Shown here: positions 35,517 to 44,283 of the stretch, one piece after another
Numbering within the stretch: the stretch's first letter is position 1
Layout of the letters: every line of letters begins with the position of its first letter
Program-made: the position numbers and the translations under genes
From: Natrinema sp. SYSU A 869
GTDB lineage: Archaea; Halobacteriota; Halobacteria; Halobacteriales; Natrialbaceae
Direction: 5' to 3'
Assembly: GCF_019879105.1 (NCBI RefSeq)
Contig: NZ_CP082249.1
Location: 558,001-622,000 of the forward strand
Length of the DNA: 64,000 nucleotides
The notes under the pieces: model-generated
Seen by the model: only the letters and a program-made list of their open reading frames with translations
Databases searched by the model: none
Told to the model about the DNA's origin: nothing

Positions 35517-35540
35517 ATGGAACCAACGTTACCATACCAT

Positions 35541-35550
35541 TACTATAAAT
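35541..35550 (-). promoter_or_regulatory. TATA box for the coiled-coil gene
   Basis: On the minus strand ATTTATAGTA lies 24 nt before the ATG at 35516, the distance for a leaderless transcript. Confidence 0.55.
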
Positions 35551-35574
35551 TGTGCGGACGGACTTATATCTGAT

Positions 35575-36411
35575 CTACGACAGGTCGACCCGATCGCCAA
35601 TCTCGACGACCTCGAGTCGCTGCGGATACTCGAAGCTGTTCGTGTGGTGGTGCAGCGCCGTCGGATCGGCGGTGAGTCCCTTCCACATGTCCCAGTGGCT
35701 CGGCAGGAGCCGCTCGCACTCGAGGGCGTCGGCGCACTCAACGATCTGGTTCTCGTCGTTGTACCAGCGAGTTCGCGTTAGTTCGCGGGTCTGTTTGTCT
35801 GGAACCCGCCCGACGGTGCCGAACGCGAGCGCCGCAAGGTCGATTTCGTACTCCTCGCCGATCCGCTCGAACTCGTCGGTTGGCTTCGTGTCTCCGCCGT
35901 GGAAGAAAGTTCCCGCCTCGTGCTCGAGTACGTAACTCACGGGGTGGGTCGAATCGGGGTCGTTCGCCTGCTCGACGTGGACGGTGAACTCACCGATCTC
36001 GAGGGTCTCGCCTTCGGTGACTTCGGTTAGCTGGTCGTCGGTTACCTCCCACTCGTCGGTCCACGCCTCGTCTTCGCGGGCGACTGCGACGCTGTCGTCG
36101 GGCGCATAGAAGGACGCACCCGTGTTCGCGAGGATCGGTGCTTGGCTCGGCCCGTGAACGTGGTCGGTGTGTTCGTGGGTCGCCAGCAGCGCGTCAGCTT
36201 CGGCCACGTCGTCCGGATTGAACGGCACGGGAATCATGCGGACGGTCCGCGGCGGACTTCCCAGTCCGAGGTACGGGTCGATGTAGATCGTCGTTCCTTC
36301 GCGGCCCTTGACGATGAAGCCGTTACAGCCGAGATACCAGACCGCGACGCCGTCCGGATTCGCGTCTTCGATCTCGCGAACGAGCCAGTCACCCCAGTCG
36401 CTTGCGATCAT
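35575..36411 (-). CDS. MBL-fold metallo-hydrolase, UlaG-like
   Basis: Metallo-beta-lactamase-fold protein of 278 residues. The metal-binding motif H-x-H-x-D-H is in LLATHEHTDHVHGP; further ligands are the His in STHPVSYVL and the Asp in FFHGGDTKPTDE, with a late His in LLPSHWDMWKG. This pattern (GGDT and SHWD) fits UlaG-type lactonases or phosphodiesterases rather than beta-lactamases. The N-terminal GVAVWYLGCNGFIVKGREGTTIYIDPYL is typical of the group. Substrate unknown. Confidence 0.85.
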   Translation of the reverse strand: MIASDWGDWLVREIEDANPDGVAVWYLGCNGFIVKGREGTTIYIDPYLGLGSPPRTVRMIPVPFNPDDVAEADALLATHEHTDHVHGPSQAPILANTGASFYAPDDSVAVAREDEAWTDEWEVTDDQLTEVTEGETLEIGEFTVHVEQANDPDSTHPVSYVLEHEAGTFFHGGDTKPTDEFERIGEEYEIDLAALAFGTVGRVPDKQTRELTRTRWYNDENQIVECADALECERLLPSHWDMWKGLTADPTALHHHTNSFEYPQRLEVVEIGDRVDLS

Positions 36412-36542
36412 ACTCGAGGATGCGAGGACCGACTGGGTAAGTGTTGTCGTCTTCGCTGATGGGTCAGACCGCGCCGACAGTACAATGTGGCGTGATTAGG
36501 CCGTGAGAAAACAGATGGTGTGACTGGATTCGCAGTCACAGG

Positions 36543-37754
36543 TTACAGCGGAAACTGCGAGCAGCGGTCCGCACGCTGCGCGTCGAGTTCGTCGAGTCGC
36601 GAGCCGAGCATCTGGTTCATGAGGACGACGAGGCCGTTGTCCGGACCATCTCCCACGAGTGCCGTTTCAGCGTACTCGTCGTCGCCTGGAGCCCGCTGTC
36701 CGAGCGTGCCGATCATGACCGCTTCGCGGTCGGCAAACACCAGCCGACCGACCGATTCGCCCTCCGGCGGCAGGGTGAGCCAGTCCACTTGGGGCTCCCA
36801 GAGCTCGACTTCGGGCACGCGTTCACGGACGAGGTCGCGAACGCGCGGATCTCGCGATCCGAGGGTGACGTCGACGCCGCGGTCGACCGCGTCCTCGATC
36901 CGGCGGAAACAGCCCTCTTCGAGCAATCCGGTCGTCGTGAACAGCAAGAAGAGTTCGTCGTCGGCCTGCTCACAGAGTGACTGTCCAGTCGCGATGATCG
37001 TATCCCGACCCTCGAGGGATCGAACGTCCGACTGACCGACTTCCGTGTCCTCAGCAGCTGTCCTGACGTCCGTCGCTGGCGCACTGTCTGCGGGTCGGAT
37101 CCACTCTGTGCGAACGGCGGGATGGCCCTCGTAGGAGACGCGATCCGTGTCGTCGTCGTAGCCAACGAGCGTGGCGTCGTGCAACAGCGGGAGGTGAACG
37201 TGAACGAGCGATGCCAGCACCTTGTCGACGTGCTCCTGAGAGACGTCACGCTCGCTCGCGTCGATCTCTCGCGCCGCGACGTCGCGGGCGAGTGTTTCGG
37301 TCGCGATCGGATGATACTGATCGCTGAGCACCGTGAGGATCATCCGTCGGCGGTCGTTGGTGAGAGCCTCAAAGACGGCATCAATATTGTCCGCATCAGC
37401 CGTCCCGTGATCCGACATGATGGTCTCGAACACGGGCTCATGGAACGCCCAGTGATCGGTGGTCCGGATCAGTCCATCATCGGTCTCCTCGAGCAGCCCC
37501 GCGTCCGTCAGGCGGGGCACGAGCCGGTGGTGGAGCGCGATGAGAGCTCGCTGGTGGTCGTCGTCGGTCACTGCAGCGAGTTGTTTATCAGATGTTACTG
37601 CCGCGAGCCGGAACGCAAGATCGTTTTTCCCAATTTCCTGGGGCCTTCGATCGCGAATGAGACGGAGGACGGTCCGTCGGTGGGCGTCGGCGAGGGCGGC
37701 GAAGAGATCGTCGCGGGTAGCGGCCGCGGATCCGCTCTGGGCTGAGTTACTCAT
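36543..37754 (-). CDS. Transcriptional regulator with two DUF7344-type winged helices and a C-terminal sensor region
   Basis: Protein of 403 residues. Two similar HTH modules are visible: DDLFAALADAHRRTVLRLIRDR (residues about 15-105) and NIDAVFEALTNDRRRMILTVLSDQYH (about 122-215). The C-terminal 170 residues, with TIIATGQSLCEQADDELFLLFTTTGLLEEGCFRRIEDAVDRGVDVTLG and later RLVFADREAVMIG, resemble the phospholipase-D-like sensor domain seen in TrmB-type archaeal regulators. An AT-rich promoter region of about 250 bp lies upstream. The signal sensed is unknown. Confidence 0.72.
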   Translation of the reverse strand: MSNSAQSGSAAATRDDLFAALADAHRRTVLRLIRDRRPQEIGKNDLAFRLAAVTSDKQLAAVTDDDHQRALIALHHRLVPRLTDAGLLEETDDGLIRTTDHWAFHEPVFETIMSDHGTADADNIDAVFEALTNDRRRMILTVLSDQYHPIATETLARDVAAREIDASERDVSQEHVDKVLASLVHVHLPLLHDATLVGYDDDTDRVSYEGHPAVRTEWIRPADSAPATDVRTAAEDTEVGQSDVRSLEGRDTIIATGQSLCEQADDELFLLFTTTGLLEEGCFRRIEDAVDRGVDVTLGSRDPRVRDLVRERVPEVELWEPQVDWLTLPPEGESVGRLVFADREAVMIGTLGQRAPGDDEYAETALVGDGPDNGLVVLMNQMLGSRLDELDAQRADRCSQFPL

Positions 37755-38011
37755 CGACTACTGGTCAGGGACTAGCGTGCAAAAGGACTGCTCCAAACCA
37801 CTTTGGAATTAATATCTAATTACTCTTTTTGAGGCCTATACTCAACCATATATACCATTTTAGTCGAGAACGTATTACTCTATTTCCTCTCGATTGATGG
37901 ATATACAACTAATCAGTAGGGCCGTCTATCGCCGACAATCGTCAATATCAGGACGACACCGATACTGACCGACTCGGAAAACGAGCGAGGGACGACGAGT
38001 GATTCTCGTCG
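37755..38011. promoter_or_regulatory. AT-rich intergenic region
   Basis: Marked drop in GC between about 37800 and 37920 with several TATA-like stretches (for example TATATACC near 37850). It lies upstream of the minus-strand regulator at 36543-37754 and downstream of dph2, so it most likely holds the regulator promoter. Confidence 0.4.
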
Positions 38012-39012
38012 CTACCAGGTGCCGTGGAACGTATCGAACGAGAGGCTGTCGAGTGGCTCGTCGCCGACGGCGATTCGGTACTCGCCGGGGGTGAGCATCG
38101 GCTTGTGGAACTGCGGGCCGTCGTCGGTCGTGATCCGCGGACAACCGGTGTTAACGAACGCATCCATGTCGAAATTGCGCAAGCGATCCGGCGTCACCTC
38201 GTCCATCGTAATGAGGTAGGCGTTGTCGTTGTCGTCGACAATCTCCTGGGCCATGTCCCAGCGACCCTGGCCGATCTTGGTACAGAAGATGACGCCCCAC
38301 TTCTCGGCGTCCATCGCGCGGTGGACCGCGCCGTAGCGCTGTTTCAGGAACTTGTCCGTGTCAGCGACGGTGACGACATTGTTGACCGGGTCCGCGATAA
38401 CGACGTGTTTGTCGGGGTGTTCCATCGCCAGCCCGAGCGGGTGGAACTTCCCGCCGCCGACGTAGAGTATCTGATCCGCGGGCACGTCCGCGCTCGCGTA
38501 GTTGCACCCGAGCACCTGACCCTCGTTGGTCAGCCGCTCGTCACCGCGACGGCTGTGGACCTCGTAGCCCCGGTCCTCCAAGAACGCCTTCATCTCGTCG
38601 TAGAGATTCATGTGCTGGGCCGTCGTGACGAGGCCGATGCCCTCGGTCTCCTCGGGGGCTCTAAGGTGTCTAGCGACTCCTCCATGATCGGCGTGACGTT
38701 GACGTTCGAGAACAGCGGCACGTAGATTACCTTGTCCGTGTCCTTCATCGGCGAGTGGCCGAAGTGAACGAACACGTCGGTGCGTTTCATCAGATACGTA
38801 TCGAGATCACAGGCACCATAACACGGCTGGCCCGAGAGCATGAAGGTGACGTCGTCGTCGGCCAGCTTCCGGAGATCATCCGCGACGGCTGGTCCGCGAC
38901 GCTTCAACCCTTCAGGGAACTGCAATCCGACTTTCGTCGCGTCCCGCTCCTCGATCGCGTTGACGATTTCCTCGAGTTCGTAGTCCCACTCCCGATCGTG
39001 CTTAAGACTCAT
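38012..39012 (-). pseudogene. dph2: Diphthamide biosynthesis enzyme Dph2, frameshifted
   Basis: Radical enzyme of diphthamide synthesis, which adds the 3-amino-3-carboxypropyl group of SAM to a histidine of elongation factor 2. The first frame (KVGLQFPEGLKRRGPAVADDL, SGQPCYGACDLDTYL) carries the first cluster Cys, the second (LGCNYASADV and VNTGCPRITTDDG) the others, matching the three-cysteine 4Fe-4S set of archaeal Dph2. The frames join if one G is added to the run of five G at 38654-38658, giving 333 residues (linking LDTLEP to EETEGIGLVTTAQHMNLYDE). Start at 39012 is MSLKHDREWDYE. As the gene is nearly universal in archaea, a sequencing error is the simplest cause. Confidence 0.88.
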
Positions 39013-39186
39013 TCCCGTATTCCGGAGGTCCCCTCGGTGTACTCCGACTCCTGACTCATTGAGCGTCCTAACGCCCACGGACGTATATACTGCACGCTGT
39101 ACAGAAACGCGTGTGTTCACCGTACACTGGCGAATCCGCGGCTGGTCCCGGAATGGTGTCTCCCGACAGCGTCTTACTGACTGCGA

Positions 39187-39786
39187 TCAGGAAAGTTCGC
39201 TGGCCCGCCTGGGCCGATTGGCGTCCCCGACCGTACACGTCTCGAACGCGGCACGGAAGTCGTCGCTGTCAAATGACTCTACCAGCTCGTCCAGCTCCGA
39301 AAACACCGCCTCGAGTCGTCGCTCGAGGGCCGTGTGCTCCGCGTCGCACTCGAGGGAGTCGTCCGCGTTCGAGCGGGCCTCGACCGTGCCGCGTTTCGCG
39401 GCGAGGGTCGTGCATTCGGCCATCAACTCGTCGTAACGGGCGCGGCGCATCAGGCAATCGACGGTCTCGCGGAGGTCGGCTTTTGTGAGTGGTTTGACGA
39501 GTGTTTCACCAGCCACATTGTGAGAATCCTCTCGCTCGCCGCTGCGAAGCGTCACCGTTGTTCCCGTCGCGGTTCGGCGCTCGACCTCCGCTGCAACGGC
39601 GGTTCCGGCCGCCGTCCGGAGGCCCTGCCCGACCAGTACGACATCGACATCGTCCAGTCCTGCGAGAGCGTCGTCGCCGTCTGTCGTCGTCTCGATGCGA
39701 TAGTCCTCCGCGAGCCATGACCGTATCCCCGTTACCACGCTGGGATCGTCATCCGCGACGAGGATTGTATTTGGATTACCAACCAT
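39187..39786 (-). CDS. HalX-type response regulator with degenerate receiver
   Basis: Protein of 199 residues with an N-terminal receiver (NTILVADDDPSVVTGIRSWL, VKPLTKADLRETV) and a C-terminal HalX-type helical domain (YDELMAECTTLAAKRGTVEA, ALERRLEAVFSELDELVESF). The acidic pocket and the late Lys are kept, but the phospho-acceptor at the end of strand 3 is missing: VDVVLVGQGL has Gly53 where Asp is expected. The protein thus probably does not take part in normal phosphotransfer. A TATA-rich stretch around 39830 lies upstream. The ATG at 39786 is chosen over 39801. Confidence 0.78.
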   Translation of the reverse strand: MVGNPNTILVADDDPSVVTGIRSWLAEDYRIETTTDGDDALAGLDDVDVVLVGQGLRTAAGTAVAAEVERRTATGTTVTLRSGEREDSHNVAGETLVKPLTKADLRETVDCLMRRARYDELMAECTTLAAKRGTVEARSNADDSLECDAEHTALERRLEAVFSELDELVESFDSDDFRAAFETCTVGDANRPRRASELS

Positions 39787-40059
39787 TATTCGGAACGGCA
39801 TCAGTTCGTGGTTCGACCAATATCAAACTATGGGATAATTTATAACTATTTACATAAACCTGAGCGATTCGGTTTGCGGAACCACCGTTCGGCGGCGGAA
39901 CGCCACACTAGTACAGGGGTGTCAGCAACGGAAACGGGCGTAGGAGCACTGCTCGCGGCATCTACTGGCCACTTTCCGGTTGACACGGAGTATACGGTCA
40001 CTTGCTCGGTTCGTTTTTCGTCCCAACAGTCATAGTACTGGAGTATATACAGAGGACTA

Positions 40060-40980
40060 ATGGCAGCGGAACAGGCCGCAGACGGCTATCTCTTCGACCT
40101 CTATCGTCGATACATCGGTGAACCGGAGGATCGGACCGACGTCTACGTCGGATTCGGTCTGTTCCTCGGCGGAATTGGGCTGGCGATCATCGGCCTCGTG
40201 CTCTTCCTCTGGGGCAGTACGTTCGAGGCGCGATCCGGGATCTACTTCGCGTGGGTCGGCCCCGCGTACGCGCTCGCGATGATGGCACTCCCAGTGACGA
40301 TGCTCGGAATCGTCGTGCTCTTGCCCTCGGAGCGTCGGATGCTGTACACGTCGATCGCCGGCGTCGCCATCACCGCCGGCGCGGTCGCCGGCTTCCTCTT
40401 CGTCTATCCCAAGGACTGGAACGGCTACGGCGCAGATTACACCGTTCAGGTCGTCGCAGTCTATGCCCTCGGGCTCGCCGGCATCACCGCCTCGACGGGT
40501 GCGGCACTGATTGCCCACTATCTCGACATGGCACAGCAGGCCGAGGTCGTCGCAACCAAAGACGACGAGGATGACGACGACCCCGAACACACCGATGCTG
40601 AGATCCAACAGGACATCGACGATGCGATGGACGGCGTCGAACTCTCGTGGGGCGGCGTCGAGCAAACCGAGCACAAACGACTGAACTTCGCGAGCGACGA
40701 TCTCGAGGAGGTCAGCATCGACTCCGATGCCGGCACCACGACCACCCGCTCGTCGGGCGTCGAGACACAGGTCGCCGGCCTCAAGGGACTGAAAGGCGGC
40801 GAAACGAAAGAGACTACCTCGAGTTCGACAGTCGACGACCAGACGGCGAAACTGAAAGAACTGCGCGAGCAACAGCGTGCAGAGGAACTGGCGACGGCCG
40901 ACGACAGTGCCGTCGACACCGTGACGAACCCGTTTTCAGGTCTGCTCGAGCGGTTGCGGAAGCTCGTAAAACGGAATTAA
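40060..40980 (+). CDS. Haloarchaeal membrane protein, DUF7139-like
   Basis: Protein of 306 residues. A conserved N-terminal cytosolic stretch ([29 protein letters not shown]) precedes about four membrane helices (residues 30-165), then a long acidic cytoplasmic tail with a predicted helix [19 protein letters not shown] and a basic end ([11 protein letters not shown]). I recall the family as DUF7139, with no assigned function. It lies 98 bp upstream of the actin homologue in the same direction, so a membrane anchor or regulator for it is conceivable, but this is inference. Confidence 0.65.
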   Translation: MAAEQAADGYLFDLYRRYIGEPEDRTDVYVGFGLFLGGIGLAIIGLVLFLWGSTFEARSGIYFAWVGPAYALAMMALPVTMLGIVVLLPSERRMLYTSIAGVAITAGAVAGFLFVYPKDWNGYGADYTVQVVAVYALGLAGITASTGAALIAHYLDMAQQAEVVATKDDEDDDDPEHTDAEIQQDIDDAMDGVELSWGGVEQTEHKRLNFASDDLEEVSIDSDAGTTTTRSSGVETQVAGLKGLKGGETKETTSSSTVDDQTAKLKELREQQRAEELATADDSAVDTVTNPFSGLLERLRKLVKRN

Positions 40981-41046
40981 GACCCCGCCCGCTAGAAGAA
41001 ATAGCGTGTTGTATCGTAATACCTGAAAGTGAAATTAATGCACATA

Positions 41047-41056
41047 GATTTATAAT
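41047..41056 (+). promoter_or_regulatory. TATA box for the salactin gene
   Basis: GATTTATAAT ends 22 nt before the ATG at 41079, indicating an own promoter and a leaderless mRNA. Confidence 0.6.
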
Positions 41057-41078
41057 CCGTCGGTGGCCTTGCCCACAT

Positions 41079-42109
41079 ATGGCCAAAGGCCTAGACGTCG
41101 GAACGATGAACATCCTGTCAGCACAGCAGGATGGGAACGATACGGTTTTCGTGCAACAGCGTAACTCATTCGTCGAGATCGAATACTCGGATATGGCCGA
41201 GCAGATGCTCTCGCGAAGCGAAGTGCTCCACATCCGCAAAGATGACAAGGTCTACGTCGTCGGTGACGATGCCCTGAACTTTGCGAACATTTCAACAAGG
41301 AGACTCGCCGTCCGATGAAACACGGGATCCTCTCAAACGACGAGCAGAGCGCGATCCCGATGATGAAGCTCATCATCGAGCAGGTCGTCGGCGAGCCCGC
41401 GTATCCCGACGAGAAACTCTACTTCTCGTCCCCTGCGGATCCGATTGACTCCGATCTCTCGACGCTGTACCACCAGAAGACAATCGAGTCGTTCCTCGAC
41501 GACATGGGGTACGACTCCGAACCAATCAACGAGGGGATGTCCGTCATCTACAGCGAACTCGCGGACAACAACTTCACCGGACTGGGGATCAGTTTCGGTG
41601 CCGGGATGACGAACGTCTGTCTCTCTTACTACGCGGTGCCCGTCATGAAGTTCTCCGTCGCCCGTGGTGGCGACTGGGTCGACGAGCAGGCTGCCCGTGC
41701 GACCGGCACGCCCGTCGACAAGGTCACCTCGATCAAGGAAGATGACTTCGAACTCGACTTTACGACCGATGTCGGCGGCGTTGAGGGCGCTCTCTCGATT
41801 TACTACGAGAACCTGCTCGACTACGTCATCGAGAACATCGTCAAAGAGGTCGACGAGGAAGACGTCGAGGAAGGGCTGGACGTCCCCGTCGTCGTCACCG
41901 GCGGCACCTCGAGCCCCAGTGGCTTCGAGGCGCTGTTCCGTGACCACCTGGAGGACGCGAACATTCCGTTCTCGATCAGCGGCGTAACCCACGCGAACGA
42001 ACCGCTGTACAGTGTCGCCCGTGGTGGCCTCGTCGCCGCGCGCTCCGACGAGGACGCCGAGCACCAATCGGACGACGAAGAAGCGGAAGCGGCAGCCGCG
42101 AACGAGTAA
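41079..42109 (+). pseudogene. Salactin-type actin homologue, frameshifted
   Basis: Actin/ParM-fold ATPase of haloarchaea, known in Halobacterium as salactin, which forms dynamically unstable filaments. The phosphate-1 motif is [13 protein letters not shown] at the N-terminus, phosphate-2 is [18 protein letters not shown], and the adenosine motif [17 protein letters not shown]. The first frame ends soon after NFANI; adding one T in the TTT run at 41290-41292 gives [19 protein letters not shown] and one continuous protein of 343 residues ending in an acidic tail. This repair is unambiguous because both sides are conserved. It has its own TATA box and follows the DUF7139-like membrane protein. 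Confidence 0.85.
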
Positions 42110-42170
42110 TTCGTCGGGGCTGGGTGTCGCGATTCTTTCGGTACTCGAGAAACACCAACGCGTCTCGAGG

Positions 42171-42353
42171 CTAGTCGTTAGCCGATTCCTTGTAGAAGCG
42201 ATTGAACGCGTCCCGCCAAGACTCGGGATCCTCGCCCTCAGGCTGGTGTTCGACGGGGACGTCGGCGAACCCACAGTGAGGGCACGTGACCGTCGACACC
42301 TCTCCGAGCGAGAATTCTTCGACGGCACCCCGACACCGCGGACACTGCTCCAT
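42171..42353 (-). CDS. Small zinc-ribbon protein
   Basis: Protein of 60 residues with two CxxC knuckles, CPRCRGAVEEF and CPHCGFADVP, forming a zinc ribbon, then an acidic helix (PESWRDAFNRFYKESAND). Function unknown; small zinc-ribbon proteins are frequent in haloarchaea. Convergent with the salactin gene. Confidence 0.75.
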   Translation of the reverse strand: MEQCPRCRGAVEEFSLGEVSTVTCPHCGFADVPVEHQPEGEDPESWRDAFNRFYKESAND

Positions 42354-42525
42354 ACGTGTAACTTTCCCGGGGCATCCTTAACTCTATTCGAACCTATCGT
42401 GGAACGGGAACGTTTCCATCGATCGAATCGGGTGTTCGGCACTGCAGACGGCATCGCGCCGACTCAAGTGTATTACTACTGCGTATTCAAAAAACTTTTG
42501 TATGCAAGCCATGTATGGTTCGGTA

Positions 42526-42921
42526 ATGAGTACGACATCGTCCCATAGATCCGCGATTGATCGCTGTCAGCCCGCAGACGCCACTCCTGTCGCCCTCGAG
42601 GCCGCGGCACTCGAGTCGACGGCACCAGAGTATCTCCGCGATCTCAAGGCCGAACTGACCGACGAGGGGATGGTTCTCGCCGAACTGACTGTCGACGCGT
42701 GTTTCGACGAGGATTGCTCGCTCGCGACGCAGGACGAAGTGGATCGCATCCGCGGCTACGTGCGCGCCGGTTCCTTCCTCGGCGTCGGCACCGTGTCCGT
42801 CACCGTTGACGACGTTGCGGATCCCGAGAAGGTCAAACCGGCGCTGGCGGCCTGTGCCGAACGGGCCGACCGCGAGGGGCTCGCGTTCGACCTCGAGGGA
42901 CCGATCGCCGTCAACGCCTGA
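42526..42921 (+). CDS. Conserved haloarchaeal protein coupled to a methyltransferase gene
   Basis: Soluble 131-residue protein that I do not recognise. It has an alpha/beta pattern with strands GMVLAELTVDACFDEDC, and SFLGVGTVSVTVDDV followed by a helix VKPALAACAERADREGL, consistent with a compact ferredoxin-like fold. The stop overlaps the start of the methyltransferase gene (TGATG), so the two are made together; a partner or specificity subunit is an attractive inference. The ATG at 42526 is favoured over 42502 because a TATA-like stretch lies near 42495. Confidence 0.6.
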   Translation: MSTTSSHRSAIDRCQPADATPVALEAAALESTAPEYLRDLKAELTDEGMVLAELTVDACFDEDCSLATQDEVDRIRGYVRAGSFLGVGTVSVTVDDVADPEKVKPALAACAERADREGLAFDLEGPIAVNA

Positions 42922-43562
42922 TGGCCGGTCCCTCGCGGCGTACGCTCGCCCGCCGACTCGAGTCGATCGCGGACTTTTCGGAGCCCGCCGTCGACCTCGA
43001 ACAGTATCTGACACCCGCGGAGCTGGCAGCACACATTTGCCATCTGGCCGGCTTACAGGATGATCTCGAACGGCGAGTCATCGATCTTGGAACCGGTACC
43101 GGAATGCTCGCGATCGCGGCGTCGCTCGCCGGTGCCAATCGGGTTTCGGGGATCGACGTGGATCCGGGCGCGCTCGAACTGGCTCGCCGGAACGAACGAA
43201 CAGTTCTGGACGATCGCAGAGACGGAAGCGACCGCGCTCTCGAGTGGCTCCGCGGGGACGTCACTCGGCATCCGTTTTCGACGACTGATGCGACAGTCCT
43301 CTCGAACCCCCCGTTCGGCGCTCAACGCGGGAATCGGCATGCAGATCGGGACTTCCTCGAGACGGCCAGCAAAATCGCTGCCGTCTCCTATACGATTCAC
43401 AACGAGGGCAGTCAGGAGTTCGTCGAGGCCTTCGCCGCAGACGAGGGCGGCGACGTGACCCACGCGTTCCGGGCCGAATTTCCCATCGCGAAGCGATTCG
43501 AGTTTCACACCGAAGCCCGGGAGACGCTCGAGGCCGAGGTCTTCCGAATCGAGTGGGAGTAA
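42921..43562 (+). CDS. METTL5-type SAM-dependent methyltransferase
   Basis: Methyltransferase of 213 residues. SAM binding is seen in VIDLGTGTGMLAIAASLAGA and GIDVDPGALELARRN; the catalytic motif N-P-P-F (LSNPPFGAQRGNRHADRDFL) is that of N6-adenine or N-specific enzymes. N-terminal LESIADFSEPAVDLEQYLTPAELAAHIC resembles the human rRNA m6A enzyme METTL5, which needs the TRMT112 partner. Likely acts on small-subunit rRNA in the cytoplasm. The coupled gene before it may supply a partner. Confidence 0.85.
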   Translation: MAGPSRRTLARRLESIADFSEPAVDLEQYLTPAELAAHICHLAGLQDDLERRVIDLGTGTGMLAIAASLAGANRVSGIDVDPGALELARRNERTVLDDRRDGSDRALEWLRGDVTRHPFSTTDATVLSNPPFGAQRGNRHADRDFLETASKIAAVSYTIHNEGSQEFVEAFAADEGGDVTHAFRAEFPIAKRFEFHTEARETLEAEVFRIEWE

Positions 43563-43567
43563 CAGTA

Positions 43568-44221
43568 TCAGGTTCGCTCGGGACGGATTCGGGGGCCGGA
43601 ATTACCGCGATCCTTGCCGACGACGCGTCGGACGCTGGCCCCCACGAGGTATCCGAGCACCGCGAGTGGGAGGCCGACAACGAGTGCAGCGCCCGTCCCA
43701 TCGGCGATTGCCTCGGGCAGTGAGACGATCAGGGTCATGTTTCCGACCGTGTATTCGGTTCCGTACCGTGCGAGTCCGATGCCGAACGGGACGCTGGCGA
43801 CCAGCGCGAACGTCGGGACGAACCCGGAATTGAGGGCGGCGCTCAGAGCGCCGACGCCGACGAGCAAGCAGGCGGCAACAACGATCTCGTGATGGAGTTC
43901 GGCTCCGCTCCACGTTTCGACGGCTGCGTTGGCGACGCGGTCGCTGCCGGCCGTCATCCCGACTCCCACCGCGGTTGCGAGTGCGAATATGGCTGCCAAG
44001 AGAACGAGAGACAGGGAGGCGATCGGACGGCGGCCGACGAGCACCGTCCGAACCGGCCCGCGGAGGGACTGCCCCGCTCGGCCGGACCACAGCGCAGTGA
44101 GTCGCGTGGTGACCCAACGGAGTCCCGATCGAGCGATGCTGACGACCCAAGACAGTACTGTGAGGACGAGTGAGTGCCCCTTCTCGGCGAGACGGCGAAG
44201 ATGCGCCCCATCTAATGACAT
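43568..44221 (-). CDS. Haloarchaeal membrane protein of unknown function
   Basis: Protein of 217 residues. A basic N-terminal region with one hydrophobic stretch is followed by about four membrane helices: IASLSLVLLAAIFALATAVG, EIVVAACLLVGVGALSAAL, VPTFALVASVPFGIGLARYG and a last one in AALVVGLPLAVLGYLVGASV, then a short basic tail. No family recognised. It is convergent with the METTL5-type gene, the two stops being only a few bases apart. TATA-like GCCGATAAAA lies near 44241 on the opposite strand. Confidence 0.55.
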   Translation of the reverse strand: MSLDGAHLRRLAEKGHSLVLTVLSWVVSIARSGLRWVTTRLTALWSGRAGQSLRGPVRTVLVGRRPIASLSLVLLAAIFALATAVGVGMTAGSDRVANAAVETWSGAELHHEIVVAACLLVGVGALSAALNSGFVPTFALVASVPFGIGLARYGTEYTVGNMTLIVSLPEAIADGTGAALVVGLPLAVLGYLVGASVRRVVGKDRGNSGPRIRPERT

Positions 44222-44283
44222 ACGAGTAACTATTTTGAAAGCCGATAAAAAGTATCGCCGATCGACCGCGTCACCGGGTACGC

